Shown: piece after piece, positions 8,155 through 16,754 of the stretch
Layout of the letters: each line of letters opens with the position of its first letter
Position numbering within the stretch: the first letter of the stretch is position 1
Assembly (NCBI RefSeq): GCF_000013605.1
Contig: NC_007908.1
Location: 434,001-498,000 of the forward strand
Origin: Rhodoferax ferrireducens T118
GTDB taxonomy: Bacteria; Pseudomonadota; Gammaproteobacteria; Burkholderiales; Burkholderiaceae_C
Direction of reading: 5' to 3'
DNA length: 64,000 nt
The notes under the pieces: generated by a model
Told to the model about the DNA's origin: nothing
Database searches by the model: none
What the model saw: the letters and a program-made list of their open reading frames with translations, nothing else
Position numbers and translations under genes: made by a program

Positions 8155-9660
8155 TCAAGCGGCCGCGGCTTCCATGACCACGTGCTGGGTGGCTTGTTGC
8201 CGCGACAGCTTGGCAGTGATGGCGCCCTCGCGCAAGACGATCACGCGGTCGCTGATCGCGAGGACTTCCGGCAAGTCTGACGACACCACGATGACGGCCA
8301 TACCGCGTGACGCCAGCTCCTGCAGGAGCCGGTGCACATCGGCTTTTGCCGCAATATCGATGCCGCGCGTGGGCTCGTCCACAATAAGCACCTTCGGCGA
8401 GCGTGCTACCCATTTGGCAATGACGACTTTCTGCTGGTTGCCGCCGCTGAGGTTGCCAACCGTCTGCTCAACCGACGGCGTCTTGATGCCTAGGCGCAAT
8501 ACGAATTTCTGGCATCCGAAGGTCTCTGCCAGGCGGCTGATGAAGCTCAGCGTAGAGTAGGTGTCCAGGTGCGTCAGGCTGAAATTCTCACGGATGTTCA
8601 TTCCCAGCACCAGCCCACCGGACTTGCGGTCCTCGGTGACGAAGCCGAGTCCGTGGTCGATGGCCGCTCGCGGGCTGTGGATGGCGACCGGCTGGCCGCC
8701 AAGCTCGATGGTGCCATGGTACGGCCGCAGTCCGAAGACCATCTCCATGAGTTCGGTCCGTCCCGCACCGACCAAGCCGAAGAAGCCGAGGATTTCACCT
8801 TCATGAACCCGAAAACTGCAGTCACGCACAGATACTGTGTGCGCCGTCCTGTGTTTGAGCGTCAGGCCCTTGGCCTCCAGCGCGACCTTTTGCGTCGCAT
8901 GGCACTGATAGTCGCCATAGAGATCACTTTGTTCACGGTCTACCATCATTTTGACCAGCCGCGCGCGGTCAAGCTGCTCGACCGGCAAGGTGGCGACGCA
9001 GGCGCCGTCGCGCAGGACCGTGACACGGTCGGCGAGATCGAAGATCTCCTCGAGCCGGTGTGTGATGTAGATAATGCCGATGCCTTCGGACCTGAGCTTG
9101 CGGATGATCTCTTTCAGCACCATAGCCTCGTGATGGCTGAGGGACGCCGTCGGCTCGTCCATGATGACAATCTTCGACTGATTCGAAATCGCTTTGGCGA
9201 TTTCGACCATCTGCTTTTGACCGATGCTGAGATCACCGACGCGCGTGCCGGCGTCGAGTTGCATGTCGAGCGAATCCAGCAGCTGCCGCGTGGCGGCATG
9301 CATGGCTCGCCTGTCGAGGAACCCCAGCCGGTTCGATATCTCCTTGCTGAGGAAGATGTTCTCGGCGATGGTCAGGTTGTCGACGACCGAAAGTTCCTGG
9401 TAAATGATGCACACGCCGAGTTGCCGCGCGTGGGCCGTGCCCGTCAAGTGCGGCACTAGGACGCCGTTAATCCATATCTCTCCTCCCGGGTCGGGCTGGT
9501 AGACACCCGTCATGATTTTCATGAGAGTGCTCTTTCCGGCGCCGTTTTCCCCCGCAATGGCGAGCACCTCGCCGCTGGCAACGTGCAGGCTTACCCGATT
9601 CAATGCCTTCACACCAGCGAAGGTTTTTGAGATGTTCTTGACTTGCAGATAAGGCACCAC
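8155..9660 (-). CDS. Sugar ABC transporter ATP-binding protein (RbsA/MglA type, two NBDs)
   Basis: 501 residues, the usual size for fused sugar-import ATPases. The first domain has Walker A GENGAGKST (about 38-46), signature LSIGQKQM and Walker B IVIMDEPTASL. The second has a degenerate Walker A (GLVGAGRTE), signature LSGGNQQK and VLIVDEPTRGID. This asymmetry is normal for the class. It would energise the permease at 10751-11749 with the binding protein at 9711-10658. The order permease, binding protein, ATPase along the minus strand with short gaps indicates one operon. Confidence 0.92.
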   Translation of the reverse strand: MVPYLQVKNISKTFAGVKALNRVSLHVASGEVLAIAGENGAGKSTLMKIMTGVYQPDPGGEIWINGVLVPHLTGTAHARQLGVCIIYQELSVVDNLTIAENIFLSKEISNRLGFLDRRAMHAATRQLLDSLDMQLDAGTRVGDLSIGQKQMVEIAKAISNQSKIVIMDEPTASLSHHEAMVLKEIIRKLRSEGIGIIYITHRLEEIFDLADRVTVLRDGACVATLPVEQLDRARLVKMMVDREQSDLYGDYQCHATQKVALEAKGLTLKHRTAHTVSVRDCSFRVHEGEILGFFGLVGAGRTELMEMVFGLRPYHGTIELGGQPVAIHSPRAAIDHGLGFVTEDRKSGGLVLGMNIRENFSLTHLDTYSTLSFISRLAETFGCQKFVLRLGIKTPSVEQTVGNLSGGNQQKVVIAKWVARSPKVLIVDEPTRGIDIAAKADVHRLLQELASRGMAVIVVSSDLPEVLAISDRVIVLREGAITAKLSRQQATQHVVMEAAAA

Positions 9661-9710
9661 ACGCGGCTCCGTAAGAGGCGGGCCCGATCACAGGCCCGGT
9701 TCAAATTGTG

Positions 9711-10658
9711 TTACTTGGTATAGGAGCCGAGGTTTTGGCTGGTGACCACGTTCACCCCCGTATCGACGTCCTTCGGTGCTGGCTCTTTGCCGGTGATCTG
9801 ATCGACCAGGTGCTCGACAGCAAGCTTGCCCATCGTGACGGGGCGCTGAACCATGATCCCCTGGATGTAGCCTTCCTTCACACCCTTGACCGTGTCAGGC
9901 AGGTCGTCGAATGCAAAGACTTTCACAGCACCTTTCTTGCTGCCAAACTCTTTGGTAGCCATGACCTTGGACACTGCGGGTCCGCCGACCTGGCTCACAC
10001 CGAAGATGCCCTTGAGTGCTGGATGTCCGCGGAAGAGGGATTCGGTCGTTGAAACCGCCTTGGCCAAATCATCCTCCGTGCCCTCGGTCGCCACGACCTT
10101 GATCTTCGGGTACTTGGACAGCGACTTCTTGATGCCGGTGATACGCTCGTTGAGGTTCGCAGCGCCAAGCTGACCGGTGAGAATGGCCACCTCACCTTCG
10201 CCATCGATGGCCTTGGCCATCGACTCGCCCATCGTCTCGCCTGCGGCCGAATTGATGGTGCCGATGTACATCGAACGACCGCTGTTGGCCGAATCCGAGT
10301 CGAACGTCACGACCTTGATGCCGCTGGCGACAGCCTTCTTGATCGCAGCCTCGACCGACTTCGGTTCGTTGACCGAGATGGCGATGCCATCCACCTTCTT
10401 GGAGATCAGGTCTTCGAGGATGCGAACTTGAGTTGAACCCTGCGTATTCTGTGGCACAACCCATTGATACTGCACGCCGAGCTTATCGGCAGCGGCCTTG
10501 GCGCCATTGTTGCAGTCGTCGAAGAATGGCACAGCAACCTTCGGGATGACCGCGATCCTCAGATCTTTGACGTCCTTCGCAGTGGCGTTCATTTGAACGG
10601 CCAGGGTCAGGGGTATTGCCAACAGCGCAAACTGGAACAGTGGTGGTAGCTTTTTCAT
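9711..10658 (-). CDS. Periplasmic sugar-binding protein of the ABC importer (RbsB-like)
   Basis: 315 residues from the ATG at 10658 (MKKLPPLFQFALLAIPLTLA signal peptide, cleavage expected after NATA). The mature part is a peripla_BP_4 fold: RIAVIPKVAVPFFDDCNNGAK, DGIAISVN..S, VVTFDSDSANS and VFAFDDLPDTV. The DSDSANS region, with Asp and Asn for sugar hydroxyls, and the family-wide GxxAA helices are typical of ribose/allose/xylitol-type binding proteins. Ligand unknown; neighbours suggest a pentose, polyol or a sugar lactone. Confidence 0.88.
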   Translation of the reverse strand: MKKLPPLFQFALLAIPLTLAVQMNATAKDVKDLRIAVIPKVAVPFFDDCNNGAKAAADKLGVQYQWVVPQNTQGSTQVRILEDLISKKVDGIAISVNEPKSVEAAIKKAVASGIKVVTFDSDSANSGRSMYIGTINSAAGETMGESMAKAIDGEGEVAILTGQLGAANLNERITGIKKSLSKYPKIKVVATEGTEDDLAKAVSTTESLFRGHPALKGIFGVSQVGGPAVSKVMATKEFGSKKGAVKVFAFDDLPDTVKGVKEGYIQGIMVQRPVTMGKLAVEHLVDQITGKEPAPKDVDTGVNVVTSQNLGSYTK

Positions 10659-10750
10659 GATGTCTCTTTTCGTATGCAAGTTAAAGATAAATGCTTTTTG
10701 AAGCATGAATTCACGTTCGCTTGGGCGAGGTTTCGGTTCGTTTTGCCGAA

Positions 10751-11749
10751 TTACCGCTCCTTTCTGGCGTTACGCCACACGTCGATACTTACGGCAATCA
10801 GGATGACGGCACCCGTGATGGCCTGCTGTGCATAGGTATTAATGTTCATAAGGACCACGCCGTTGGCGATGATTCCAGTGAGCGCTGCACCGAGGATGGC
10901 GCCCATCACGCTGCCCACACCACCCGCCAGGCTCGCGCCGCCGATAGCTGCTGCGGCGATAACGTCGAGTTCCACGCCAAACCCGGACGCGGGCTCGGCC
11001 GATAGATAGCGTGAGAAGGCCACAATGCCGGCCAGTGCGGAGATCGTGCCTGACAGCGTGTAAACCGTGAGCTTGATGCGCGAGGTGTTGACGCCGCTCA
11101 GCCACGCAGCCTGCTCGTTGCCGCCGGTCGCATAAACATGGCGGCCAAAGGTGGTGAATGTCATGATCACCGAAAAGATCAGCGCGAGCACCAGCATGAT
11201 GATCACTGGCGCTGGCACGCTGCCGATATACCCCTGGCCGATCACGCTAAAGGCCTCGGGCGTCTCGGGGGTTGCCGGAACGCCCTTGGTCACGATGTAC
11301 ATCAGCCCCCGACCAATGCTCAACGTGCCTAGCGTCGCGATGAACGGGGGTAGCCGCCCTGCGGTCACAAGCAAACCGTTCGTCAAGCCAAAAAGGAAAC
11401 CGACGCCCAGCCCGCACGACACACTAACCACGGTTGAAAACCCATTCTGAAAGGCCAGGGCGGTGACGAGCCCGGACAATCCCATCACGGAGCCGACGGA
11501 GAGGTCAATGCCGCCGGTGATAATCACCATGACCATTCCGATGGACATGATGGCCGTCAGCGAGAACGAACGGAAGACGCCCATCAGATTGTCCGTTGTC
11601 AGGAAGTAGGGCGTCACCATGGCGATGCCGCCACCCACCAAAATGACAGCAAGAAGTACGCTCATCTCCTTGGCCCGGAATAAGTCGAGCAAGGTTCGCC
11701 CCAGCGAGGGCGCCGTCCTTCGGTTCGGCTGAGTTAATCCAACGTCCAC
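10751..11749 (-). CDS. Sugar ABC transporter permease (RbsC-like)
   Basis: 332 residues from GTG 11749, chosen because GGAGACAAA precedes it; an upstream extension of 22 codons lacks a ribosome site. About ten hydrophobic segments follow a short polar head. The family signature region is GGIDLSVGSVMGLSG (TM3), with ATGGNEQAAWLSGVN and the coupling-helix area SGTISALAGI. This is the first gene of the ABC operon; the region upstream holds a perfect palindrome (11886-11901) and a TCATACAAAT element (11931-11941). Confidence 0.9.
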   Translation of the reverse strand: MDVGLTQPNRRTAPSLGRTLLDLFRAKEMSVLLAVILVGGGIAMVTPYFLTTDNLMGVFRSFSLTAIMSIGMVMVIITGGIDLSVGSVMGLSGLVTALAFQNGFSTVVSVSCGLGVGFLFGLTNGLLVTAGRLPPFIATLGTLSIGRGLMYIVTKGVPATPETPEAFSVIGQGYIGSVPAPVIIMLVLALIFSVIMTFTTFGRHVYATGGNEQAAWLSGVNTSRIKLTVYTLSGTISALAGIVAFSRYLSAEPASGFGVELDVIAAAAIGGASLAGGVGSVMGAILGAALTGIIANGVVLMNINTYAQQAITGAVILIAVSIDVWRNARKER

Positions 11750-11885
11750 TTTGTCTCCTAATGGTTTGTGCAAGGCATTAGATTTTTCGCAATGTAGCGT
11801 TCTCGTGAACGGCAACGCACACTCGAAAAGTCAAAGGACTTCTGCCCTGAGTTCAACAACAGTTTTTGATCGCATTTCTTGATCG

Positions 11886-11901
11886 ACTCAATTTATTGAG
11901 T
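11886..11901. promoter_or_regulatory. Perfect palindrome, candidate operator of the ABC operon
   Basis: ACTCAAT-TT-ATTGAGT, two 7-base arms with a 2-base spacer, about 140 bases upstream of the permease start in an AT-rich intergenic region. It fits a dimeric repressor site but no local regulator is clearly matched to it. Confidence 0.45.
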
Positions 11902-11930
11902 GCCAGATCTGTTCTTAAAGTAATATTGTC

Positions 11931-11941
11931 ATCATACAAAT
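11931..11941. promoter_or_regulatory. Candidate GntR-type operator element
   Basis: ATCATACAAAT, sharing its core with 4141, 18975 and 22742. It lies between the ABC operon and the 3' end of the tartrate dehydrogenase-like gene, about 180 bases before the permease start. Confidence 0.35.
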
Positions 11942-12020
11942 GCGGTGTAAACCAAACATAGGTGTTTACCCGGAAATTGTTCCATTGAGTACGCATGGCC
12001 GCTGCGAACTGGAGCGACGC

Positions 12021-13088
12021 TCAGGCCGCGATGCGGGCACAGACGGCCTGCGTCACTTCGGCCGTCGTGGCACTGCCGCCCAGGTCGCGCGTGTGCAGTG
12101 CAGGGTCAGCGGTCACTTGTTCAATGACAGCCATCAGCTGTGCCGCTGCAGCCTCCTCACCCAGATGCTCCAGCAGCATCACGCAGCTCCAGAACGTGCC
12201 TACAGGATTCGCCAGGCCTTTGCCCATGATGTCGAAGGCCGAGCCATGGATCGGTTCAAACATGCTGGGATAGCGGCGCTCGGGGTCGATGTTGCCGGTC
12301 GGTGCGATGCCCAAGCTACCCGCCAGCGCAGCTGCCAAGTCGCTCAGGATGTCGGCATGCAAATTGGTCGCAACCAGGGTGTCAAGCGTCGCCGGGCGGT
12401 TGACCATGCGCGCTGTGGCGGCGTCCACCAGCTCTTTATCCCATTTCACATCAGGGAACTCTTTCGAAATTTGCGCCGCGATCTCGTCCCACATCACCAT
12501 CGCATGGCGTTGGGCGTTGGACTTGGTCACCACCGTCAGCAGCTTGCGCGGACGGGACTGAGCCAGCTTGAAGGCGTAGCGCATGATGCGCTCGACACCG
12601 GCGCGGGTCATCACCGACAAGTCGGTGGCCACTTCAAGCGGGTGTCCCTGGTGGACGCGGCCGCCGACGCCAGCATATTCGCCCTCGGAGTTCTCGCGCA
12701 CGATGACCCAGTTCAGGTCTTCAGGCGTGCAGCGCTTGAGCGGCGCGTCGATGCCGGGCAAGATGCGGGTTGGGCGCACGTTGGCGTACTGGTCAAATCC
12801 CTGGCAAATTTTGAGGCGCAGGCCCCAGAGTGTGATGTGATCGAGGATGTCCGGGTCACCCGCGGAACCAAACAGAATTGCATCTTTGTTGCGCAGGGCG
12901 TCCAGGCCGTTCGCCGGCATCATCTCGCCGTGCCTGCGGTACCAGTCGCCGCCCCAGCCGAAGTTCTCAAACTCAAACTTGAACGTGTTGCGGCTGGCGG
13001 CCAGTGCCGCCAGCACGGTCTGGCCGGCGGGCACGATTTCTTTTCCGATTCCGTCGCCCGGGATGCAAGCTATTTCGTAAGTCTTCAT
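12021..13088 (-). CDS. Tartrate dehydrogenase / D-malate dehydrogenase-like (decarboxylating) enzyme
   Basis: 355 residues of the isocitrate/isopropylmalate dehydrogenase superfamily: IPGDGIGKEIV at the start, NVRPTRILPG, VIVRENSEGEYAG (substrate-binding segment), TVVTKSNAQ, DAATARMVNRP, LHADILSDL with metal-binding Asp, and EPIHGSAFDI for NAD. The RENSEGEY and WGGDWY patterns fit the tartrate/D-malate dehydrogenase (TtuC/DmlA/YeaU) branch rather than LeuB. It would oxidise a C4 hydroxy-diacid with NAD and Mn or Mg. It is divergent from a LysR gene, a common pair for tartrate or malate control. Confidence 0.85.
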   Translation of the reverse strand: MKTYEIACIPGDGIGKEIVPAGQTVLAALAASRNTFKFEFENFGWGGDWYRRHGEMMPANGLDALRNKDAILFGSAGDPDILDHITLWGLRLKICQGFDQYANVRPTRILPGIDAPLKRCTPEDLNWVIVRENSEGEYAGVGGRVHQGHPLEVATDLSVMTRAGVERIMRYAFKLAQSRPRKLLTVVTKSNAQRHAMVMWDEIAAQISKEFPDVKWDKELVDAATARMVNRPATLDTLVATNLHADILSDLAAALAGSLGIAPTGNIDPERRYPSMFEPIHGSAFDIMGKGLANPVGTFWSCVMLLEHLGEEAAAAQLMAVIEQVTADPALHTRDLGGSATTAEVTQAVCARIAA

Positions 13089-13129
13089 CAGGTTTCTTTG
13101 AATGACTGCAATTGAGGCGGACTTTACCT

Positions 13130-13144
13130 ATTGCAGGATTCAAT
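13130..13144. promoter_or_regulatory. Candidate LysR-type box in the divergent promoter
   Basis: ATTG-CAGGATT-CAAT, an inverted repeat containing T-N11-A, placed about 42 bases from each of the two divergent start codons (13088 and 13187). AT-rich sequence follows (13145-13185) and could hold both promoters. Confidence 0.4.
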
Positions 13145-13186
13145 AGATGGCCTTAAAGTTAAACCATTGTTTACTTTGATTTGACA

Positions 13187-14128
13187 ATGCCCACACCCGC
13201 ATCCGCACCTTCTGAAATGGCCTTCTTCAGCCTGTTGGTGCGCAGCGGCAGCTTCTCTGCCGCTGCGCGCGAGCTGGATATCACAACCCCGGCGGTGAGC
13301 AAGCGGCTGGCCCAGATGGAGGCCCGACTGGGTGTGCAGTTGCTGAATCGCACGACGCGTCGTATTGGTCTCACGCCCGAAGGTGAGGTTTACCTGGAGC
13401 ACGCGCGGCGCATCCTCGCCGATATTGGGGACATGGAGCAGCTGGTATCCAACTCGGTTGCCGCCCCCAAAGGCTTGTTACGTGTGAACGCCACCTTGGG
13501 CTTTGGCCGCAGCCATATCGCGCCGCTGATTTCTGATTTTGCCAAACGCTATCCAGAAGTGCAGATCCAACTGCAGCTCACTGTCAATCCGCCGTCGCTG
13601 ACAGAGGATGCCTTTGATGTCTGCATCCGCTTTGGTGAGCCACCCGATGCACGAATGATCGCGCGGCGCATAGCTTCTAACCGGCGCCTGATCTGCGCAG
13701 CACCCGCCTACCTGACCCGGCAGGGTACACCCCAGGTACCGAACGACCTGGCGCAGCACAACTGCATTTGCATTCGTCAAGGTGAGGAAGCCTATGGCAT
13801 CTGGCACCTGAGGTCAGGCCAGCGCTCCGAGACGGTCAAAGTGCGTGGAACGTTGAGCACCAACGATGGCGAAATTGCGGTCAACTGGGCGCTTGCAGGT
13901 CATGGCCTCATCATGCGGGCGGAATGGGATATAGCAAAATATTTGGCCAGTGGGCGGCTCCGCCAGGTGCTGGCGAACTGGCAGACGCCGGGAGCCGATA
14001 TTCACGCTGTCTACCCGCAAAGCCTGCAGACTGCGGCGCGAGTGCGCGCCTTCGTGGACTTCGTGGTAAACGCTTTTTCTGCCTCGAACCCACTGGGACA
14101 GGTTCTTCAAGAAGAGATTTCCTCCTGA
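13187..14128 (+). CDS. LysR-family transcriptional regulator
   Basis: 313 residues from the ATG at 13187; a TTG two codons earlier is less likely. The wHTH (residues 10-68) reads FFSLLVRSGSFSAAARELD, TPAVSKRLAQME and LNRTTRRIGLTPEG. The effector-binding domain follows (GFGRSHIAPLISDFAKRYPEV, DVCIRFGEPPD, LICAAPAYL). It belongs to the TtuA/DmlR-like group by these patterns. It is divergent from the tartrate dehydrogenase-like gene and is its most likely activator, responding to a C4 acid. Confidence 0.85.
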   Translation: MPTPASAPSEMAFFSLLVRSGSFSAAARELDITTPAVSKRLAQMEARLGVQLLNRTTRRIGLTPEGEVYLEHARRILADIGDMEQLVSNSVAAPKGLLRVNATLGFGRSHIAPLISDFAKRYPEVQIQLQLTVNPPSLTEDAFDVCIRFGEPPDARMIARRIASNRRLICAAPAYLTRQGTPQVPNDLAQHNCICIRQGEEAYGIWHLRSGQRSETVKVRGTLSTNDGEIAVNWALAGHGLIMRAEWDIAKYLASGRLRQVLANWQTPGADIHAVYPQSLQTAARVRAFVDFVVNAFSASNPLGQVLQEEISS

Positions 14129-14412
14129 AGTCAGACTAATTTCACCGTCAGAGGTAATCCAATCAAGCGCTCGATCAGCACTCGAATGATTTATTCAAGC
14201 GACGGGCTCCGGGTAGTATTCATGGGTTGGGCATCATTGATACCCTGATCTTCCCGCTCGGCGGGGTGCCCGCAACTTCTTTTTTGCAGCTCAATGGATT
14301 TGATTCAGATCGGTGCTGGAATTCTGCAAGTGGCTCTACGAAAAATGGTCCGGAACGACGGTGGCAGTGCAGCCGGCGCCCCTTCCGGCGTCTCAACAAG
14401 GAGAAATTGACA
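14129..14412. other. Gap without a recognisable gene
   Basis: The stretch between the LysR stop and the SDR start is open in one frame (14227 onward) but the translation is compositionally odd and lacks family features. CCCGC-TCG-GCGGG at about 14253-14266 is a short hairpin with a later T-run (TTCTTTTTT, 14276-14284). It could be a weak terminator for the LysR gene, but the spacing is poor. The SDR ribosome site AAGGAG ends the gap. Confidence 0.3.
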
Positions 14413-15267
14413 ATGACCCATGCTGCCCTCACTTCCGGATCCGTTGCCGTCATCACTGGCGGCGCTGCCGGTATCGGCCTCGCCGCTGCCAAGCGGATGG
14501 CGCAGCTCGGACTTCGCGTCTGCATCGCCGACCTCGGCACGGACCGACTCATCCGCGCTGCCCAAGAGGTCGTCCTCCTGGCGGCGGGCGGAACGGACGA
14601 CGTGATGACTTTGGAGACGGACGTTAGCCGCGTCGAAGACCTGCGCCGACTGGAGGAGGTTGTTCGCGATCGCTTTGGCGGCACGGATATCCTGATGAAC
14701 AACGCTGGCATTCAGCCCGGCAGCGCCATGTTCGGGCCGGCCGGCAACTGGGAGCGGGTGCTCGACGTCAACCTGTGGGGCGTCATTCACAGCACGCAGA
14801 TCTTCGTGCCCGCCATGATCAAGCGCGGACGCCCCGGTCTTGTCATCAACACAGGGTCTAAGCAAGGGATCACCACTCCTCCTGGCGACCCGGCCTATAA
14901 CGTGTCCAAGGCTGGCTTGAAGGCTTTCACCGAAGCGCTGCAGCACGAGCTTCGCAACACGCCGAACTGTCGGATCAACGCCCATTTGCTGATTCCAGGT
15001 TTCGTTTTCACGGACCTTACCGCCCAGGGCCGCACAGAAAAGCCGGCCGGCGCCTGGACGCCGGAGCAGACCGTCGACTTCATGATGGAGCGGTTGGAGG
15101 CCGGCGACTTCTACATTCTCTGCCCCGATAACGACGTGCCTCGTTCGCTCGACGAGCGGCGCATCCTCTGGGCTGCGGGCGATGTCGTCGAGAACCGGCC
15201 ACCGCTTTCGCGATGGCATCCAGATTACGCGAAGGCGTTCGAAGCCTTCAGTCAGAAAAAGAGCTGA
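14413..15267 (+). CDS. Short-chain dehydrogenase/reductase (SDR)
   Basis: 284 residues from ATG 14413 with AAGGAG upstream. Motifs: TGGAAGIG (cofactor), NNAGIQ, the Ser in NTGSKQG and YNVSK (catalytic Tyr and Lys). The C-terminus is about 30 residues longer than the classical 250 and ends WHPDYAKAFEAF, like a subgroup of uncharacterised SDRs. It converges with the otn operon (10 bases between stops). Substrate unknown; an acid-sugar alcohol is suggested by location only. Confidence 0.8.
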   Translation: MTHAALTSGSVAVITGGAAGIGLAAAKRMAQLGLRVCIADLGTDRLIRAAQEVVLLAAGGTDDVMTLETDVSRVEDLRRLEEVVRDRFGGTDILMNNAGIQPGSAMFGPAGNWERVLDVNLWGVIHSTQIFVPAMIKRGRPGLVINTGSKQGITTPPGDPAYNVSKAGLKAFTEALQHELRNTPNCRINAHLLIPGFVFTDLTAQGRTEKPAGAWTPEQTVDFMMERLEAGDFYILCPDNDVPRSLDERRILWAAGDVVENRPPLSRWHPDYAKAFEAFSQKKS

Positions 15268-15276
15268 ACGCGGGCG

Positions 15277-16083
15277 TCACAGATAGGGCTTGAGCCAGCC
15301 CAGTCCAGCCGACGTGCCGCCGGGCTTCATGCCGGCCTGCGGCCGGTACTCACAGCCGACCCAGCCGGTGTAGCCCAATTCGTCCAGTACCGAGAACAGG
15401 TAGGGGTAGTTCAGCTCGCCCAGATCGGGCTCATGGCGCTGCGGCACGCCCGCAATCTGGACATGGCCGACGTTGCCGCTCGGCAGGTACTGGCGCATTT
15501 TCATCGCCAGGTCGCCTTCCACAATCTGGCAGTGGTAGAGATCCATCTGTACCTTGAGGTTGGGCTCGCCCACCTCGGCCAGCAGCGCGTGCGCGTCGTC
15601 CTGGCGGTTCAGGTAGAAGCCGGGAATGTCGCGCGTGTTGATCGGCTCGATCAGCACATCCACCCCTTGCTTGGCCGCCTCCAGCGCGGCCCAGCGCAAT
15701 TGGCTGACGTAGGTGGGGCGCAGCGTCGCACGCTCGCTGCCCGCGGGCAACAGCCCGGCCATGACATGAACGCGTGGGCAGTCCAGTGCGGCTGCGTAGT
15801 CGAGGGCTTTGCCGATACCGGCACGGAACTCGGCTTCGCGCCCGGGCAGGCACGCCAGGCCGCGCTCGCCGGCATCCCAATCGCCGGGCGGCGCGTTGAA
15901 CAGCACCTGCTGCAGGCCATGGGCCCTGAGGCGGGCCGCGATTTCGCGGCTCTTATAGGCATAGGGAAAAAGATATTCGACCGCCTTGAAGCCGTCTTGG
16001 GCGGCGGCCGCAAAACGGTCCAGAAAATCGAGCTCGGGGTAGAGCATGGAAAGGTTGGCTGCAAATTTAGGCATAAGGTTCAC
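15277..16083 (-). CDS. otnI: 2-oxo-tetronate isomerase (hydroxypyruvate isomerase family)
   Basis: 268 residues, a TIM-barrel of the AP-endonuclease-2/hydroxypyruvate isomerase family. Visible: [18 protein letters not shown] at the start, AVEYLFPY (metal-ligand Glu), [24 protein letters not shown] (Glu), [11 protein letters not shown] (Asp and His), [14 protein letters not shown] (His and Glu) and the terminal VGCEYRPQ. It would convert 2-oxo-tetronate, made by LtnD or DenD, to 3-oxo-tetronate for the OtnK kinase. Its start overlaps the otnC stop by four bases (ATGA). Fragments of two further copies lie at 3708-3840 and 5143-5222. Confidence 0.9.
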   Translation of the reverse strand: MNLMPKFAANLSMLYPELDFLDRFAAAAQDGFKAVEYLFPYAYKSREIAARLRAHGLQQVLFNAPPGDWDAGERGLACLPGREAEFRAGIGKALDYAAALDCPRVHVMAGLLPAGSERATLRPTYVSQLRWAALEAAKQGVDVLIEPINTRDIPGFYLNRQDDAHALLAEVGEPNLKVQMDLYHCQIVEGDLAMKMRQYLPSGNVGHVQIAGVPQRHEPDLGELNYPYLFSVLDELGYTGWVGCEYRPQAGMKPGGTSAGLGWLKPYL

Positions 16084-16754
16084 CAGCGGGCGCCGAAGGT
16101 TTGGCGCAGTTCGTCAATTTGGGATTCGGTCAGGGGCTCGGGTGCCAAGGCACTCAGGCTTCCCAGCCGGGCGGTTTCTTCAAGTTCTTCCAGCGTAGCC
16201 ATGGCAGCGGCGGGCGAGTCGTGCCAGACATTGGGGCCCAGGCGCTCCAGCATGACGGCGCGGATCGGTGTGCCGGCTTGGCCATAACGCGAAATAGCCT
16301 GCGCCACCAGCTGCGCCGCCTCGGGCGCCCCGGGGCGGTGGTAGGCAATCACGGGCACGTGCCCTACCTTCATCACAAAGTAGGGCGTCACGGCGGGCAA
16401 CAGCTCCTTGTTGCCGGGCTGCAGCGTCAGCGCCACGCAGTGTGTGCTGTGGGTGTGGATCACACACCGGGTATTTGGATCAAATTGGGCTGTAGCCCTG
16501 TAGATATGGGAATGTAACGCTATTGTTTTGCTAGCTTTGTCGCCGCTCAGCTGCTGCGCCTGCGCGTCCAGCCGCGCCAGCCGCGCCGGGTCGAGAAAAC
16601 CCAGGCAGGCATCGGTTGGCGTGATCAGGAAGCCACCCCCTTCTGATTCATCCAGCCGCACGCTGATGTTGCCGGCGGTGGCATGCACATAGCCGCGCTC
16701 GAACAGGCTGCGCCCGACACGGCAGATTTCCTCGCGGGCTTCGTTCTCGTTCAT
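16080..16754 (-). CDS. otnC: 3-oxo-tetronate 4-phosphate decarboxylase (class II aldolase family)
   Basis: 224 residues of the aldolase class II/adducin fold: [21 protein letters not shown] (phosphate loop), [24 protein letters not shown] (zinc His pair) and [13 protein letters not shown] (third His). The proposed reaction is decarboxylation of 3-oxo-tetronate 4-phosphate to dihydroxyacetone phosphate. It overlaps otnK and otnI by four bases each. Around codons 70-91 ([17 protein letters not shown]) the DNA matches the dispersed repeat seen elsewhere in the window, and the segment is about four residues longer than I expect in relatives. Confidence 0.9.
   Translation of the reverse strand: MNENEAREEICRVGRSLFERGYVHATAGNISVRLDESEGGGFLITPTDACLGFLDPARLARLDAQAQQLSGDKASKTIALHSHIYRATAQFDPNTRCVIHTHSTHCVALTLQPGNKELLPAVTPYFVMKVGHVPVIAYHRPGAPEAAQLVAQAISRYGQAGTPIRAVMLERLGPNVWHDSPAAAMATLEELEETARLGSLSALAPEPLTESQIDELRQTFGARW
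16481..16540 (-). repeat. Dispersed repeat copy inside otnC
   Basis: On the minus strand: GCTAGCAAAACAATAGCG near the start and GGGCTACAGCCCAATTTG at the end, the two conserved arms of the repeat, kept in frame within the aldolase. Other copies are at 36264, 43870, 45711 and 63508. Confidence 0.55.

Noticed and set aside
14227..14412. N-terminal extension of the SDR at 14413
   Set aside because: The extension is low in family similarity, whereas ATG 14413 has AAGGAG and leads directly into the cofactor motif.
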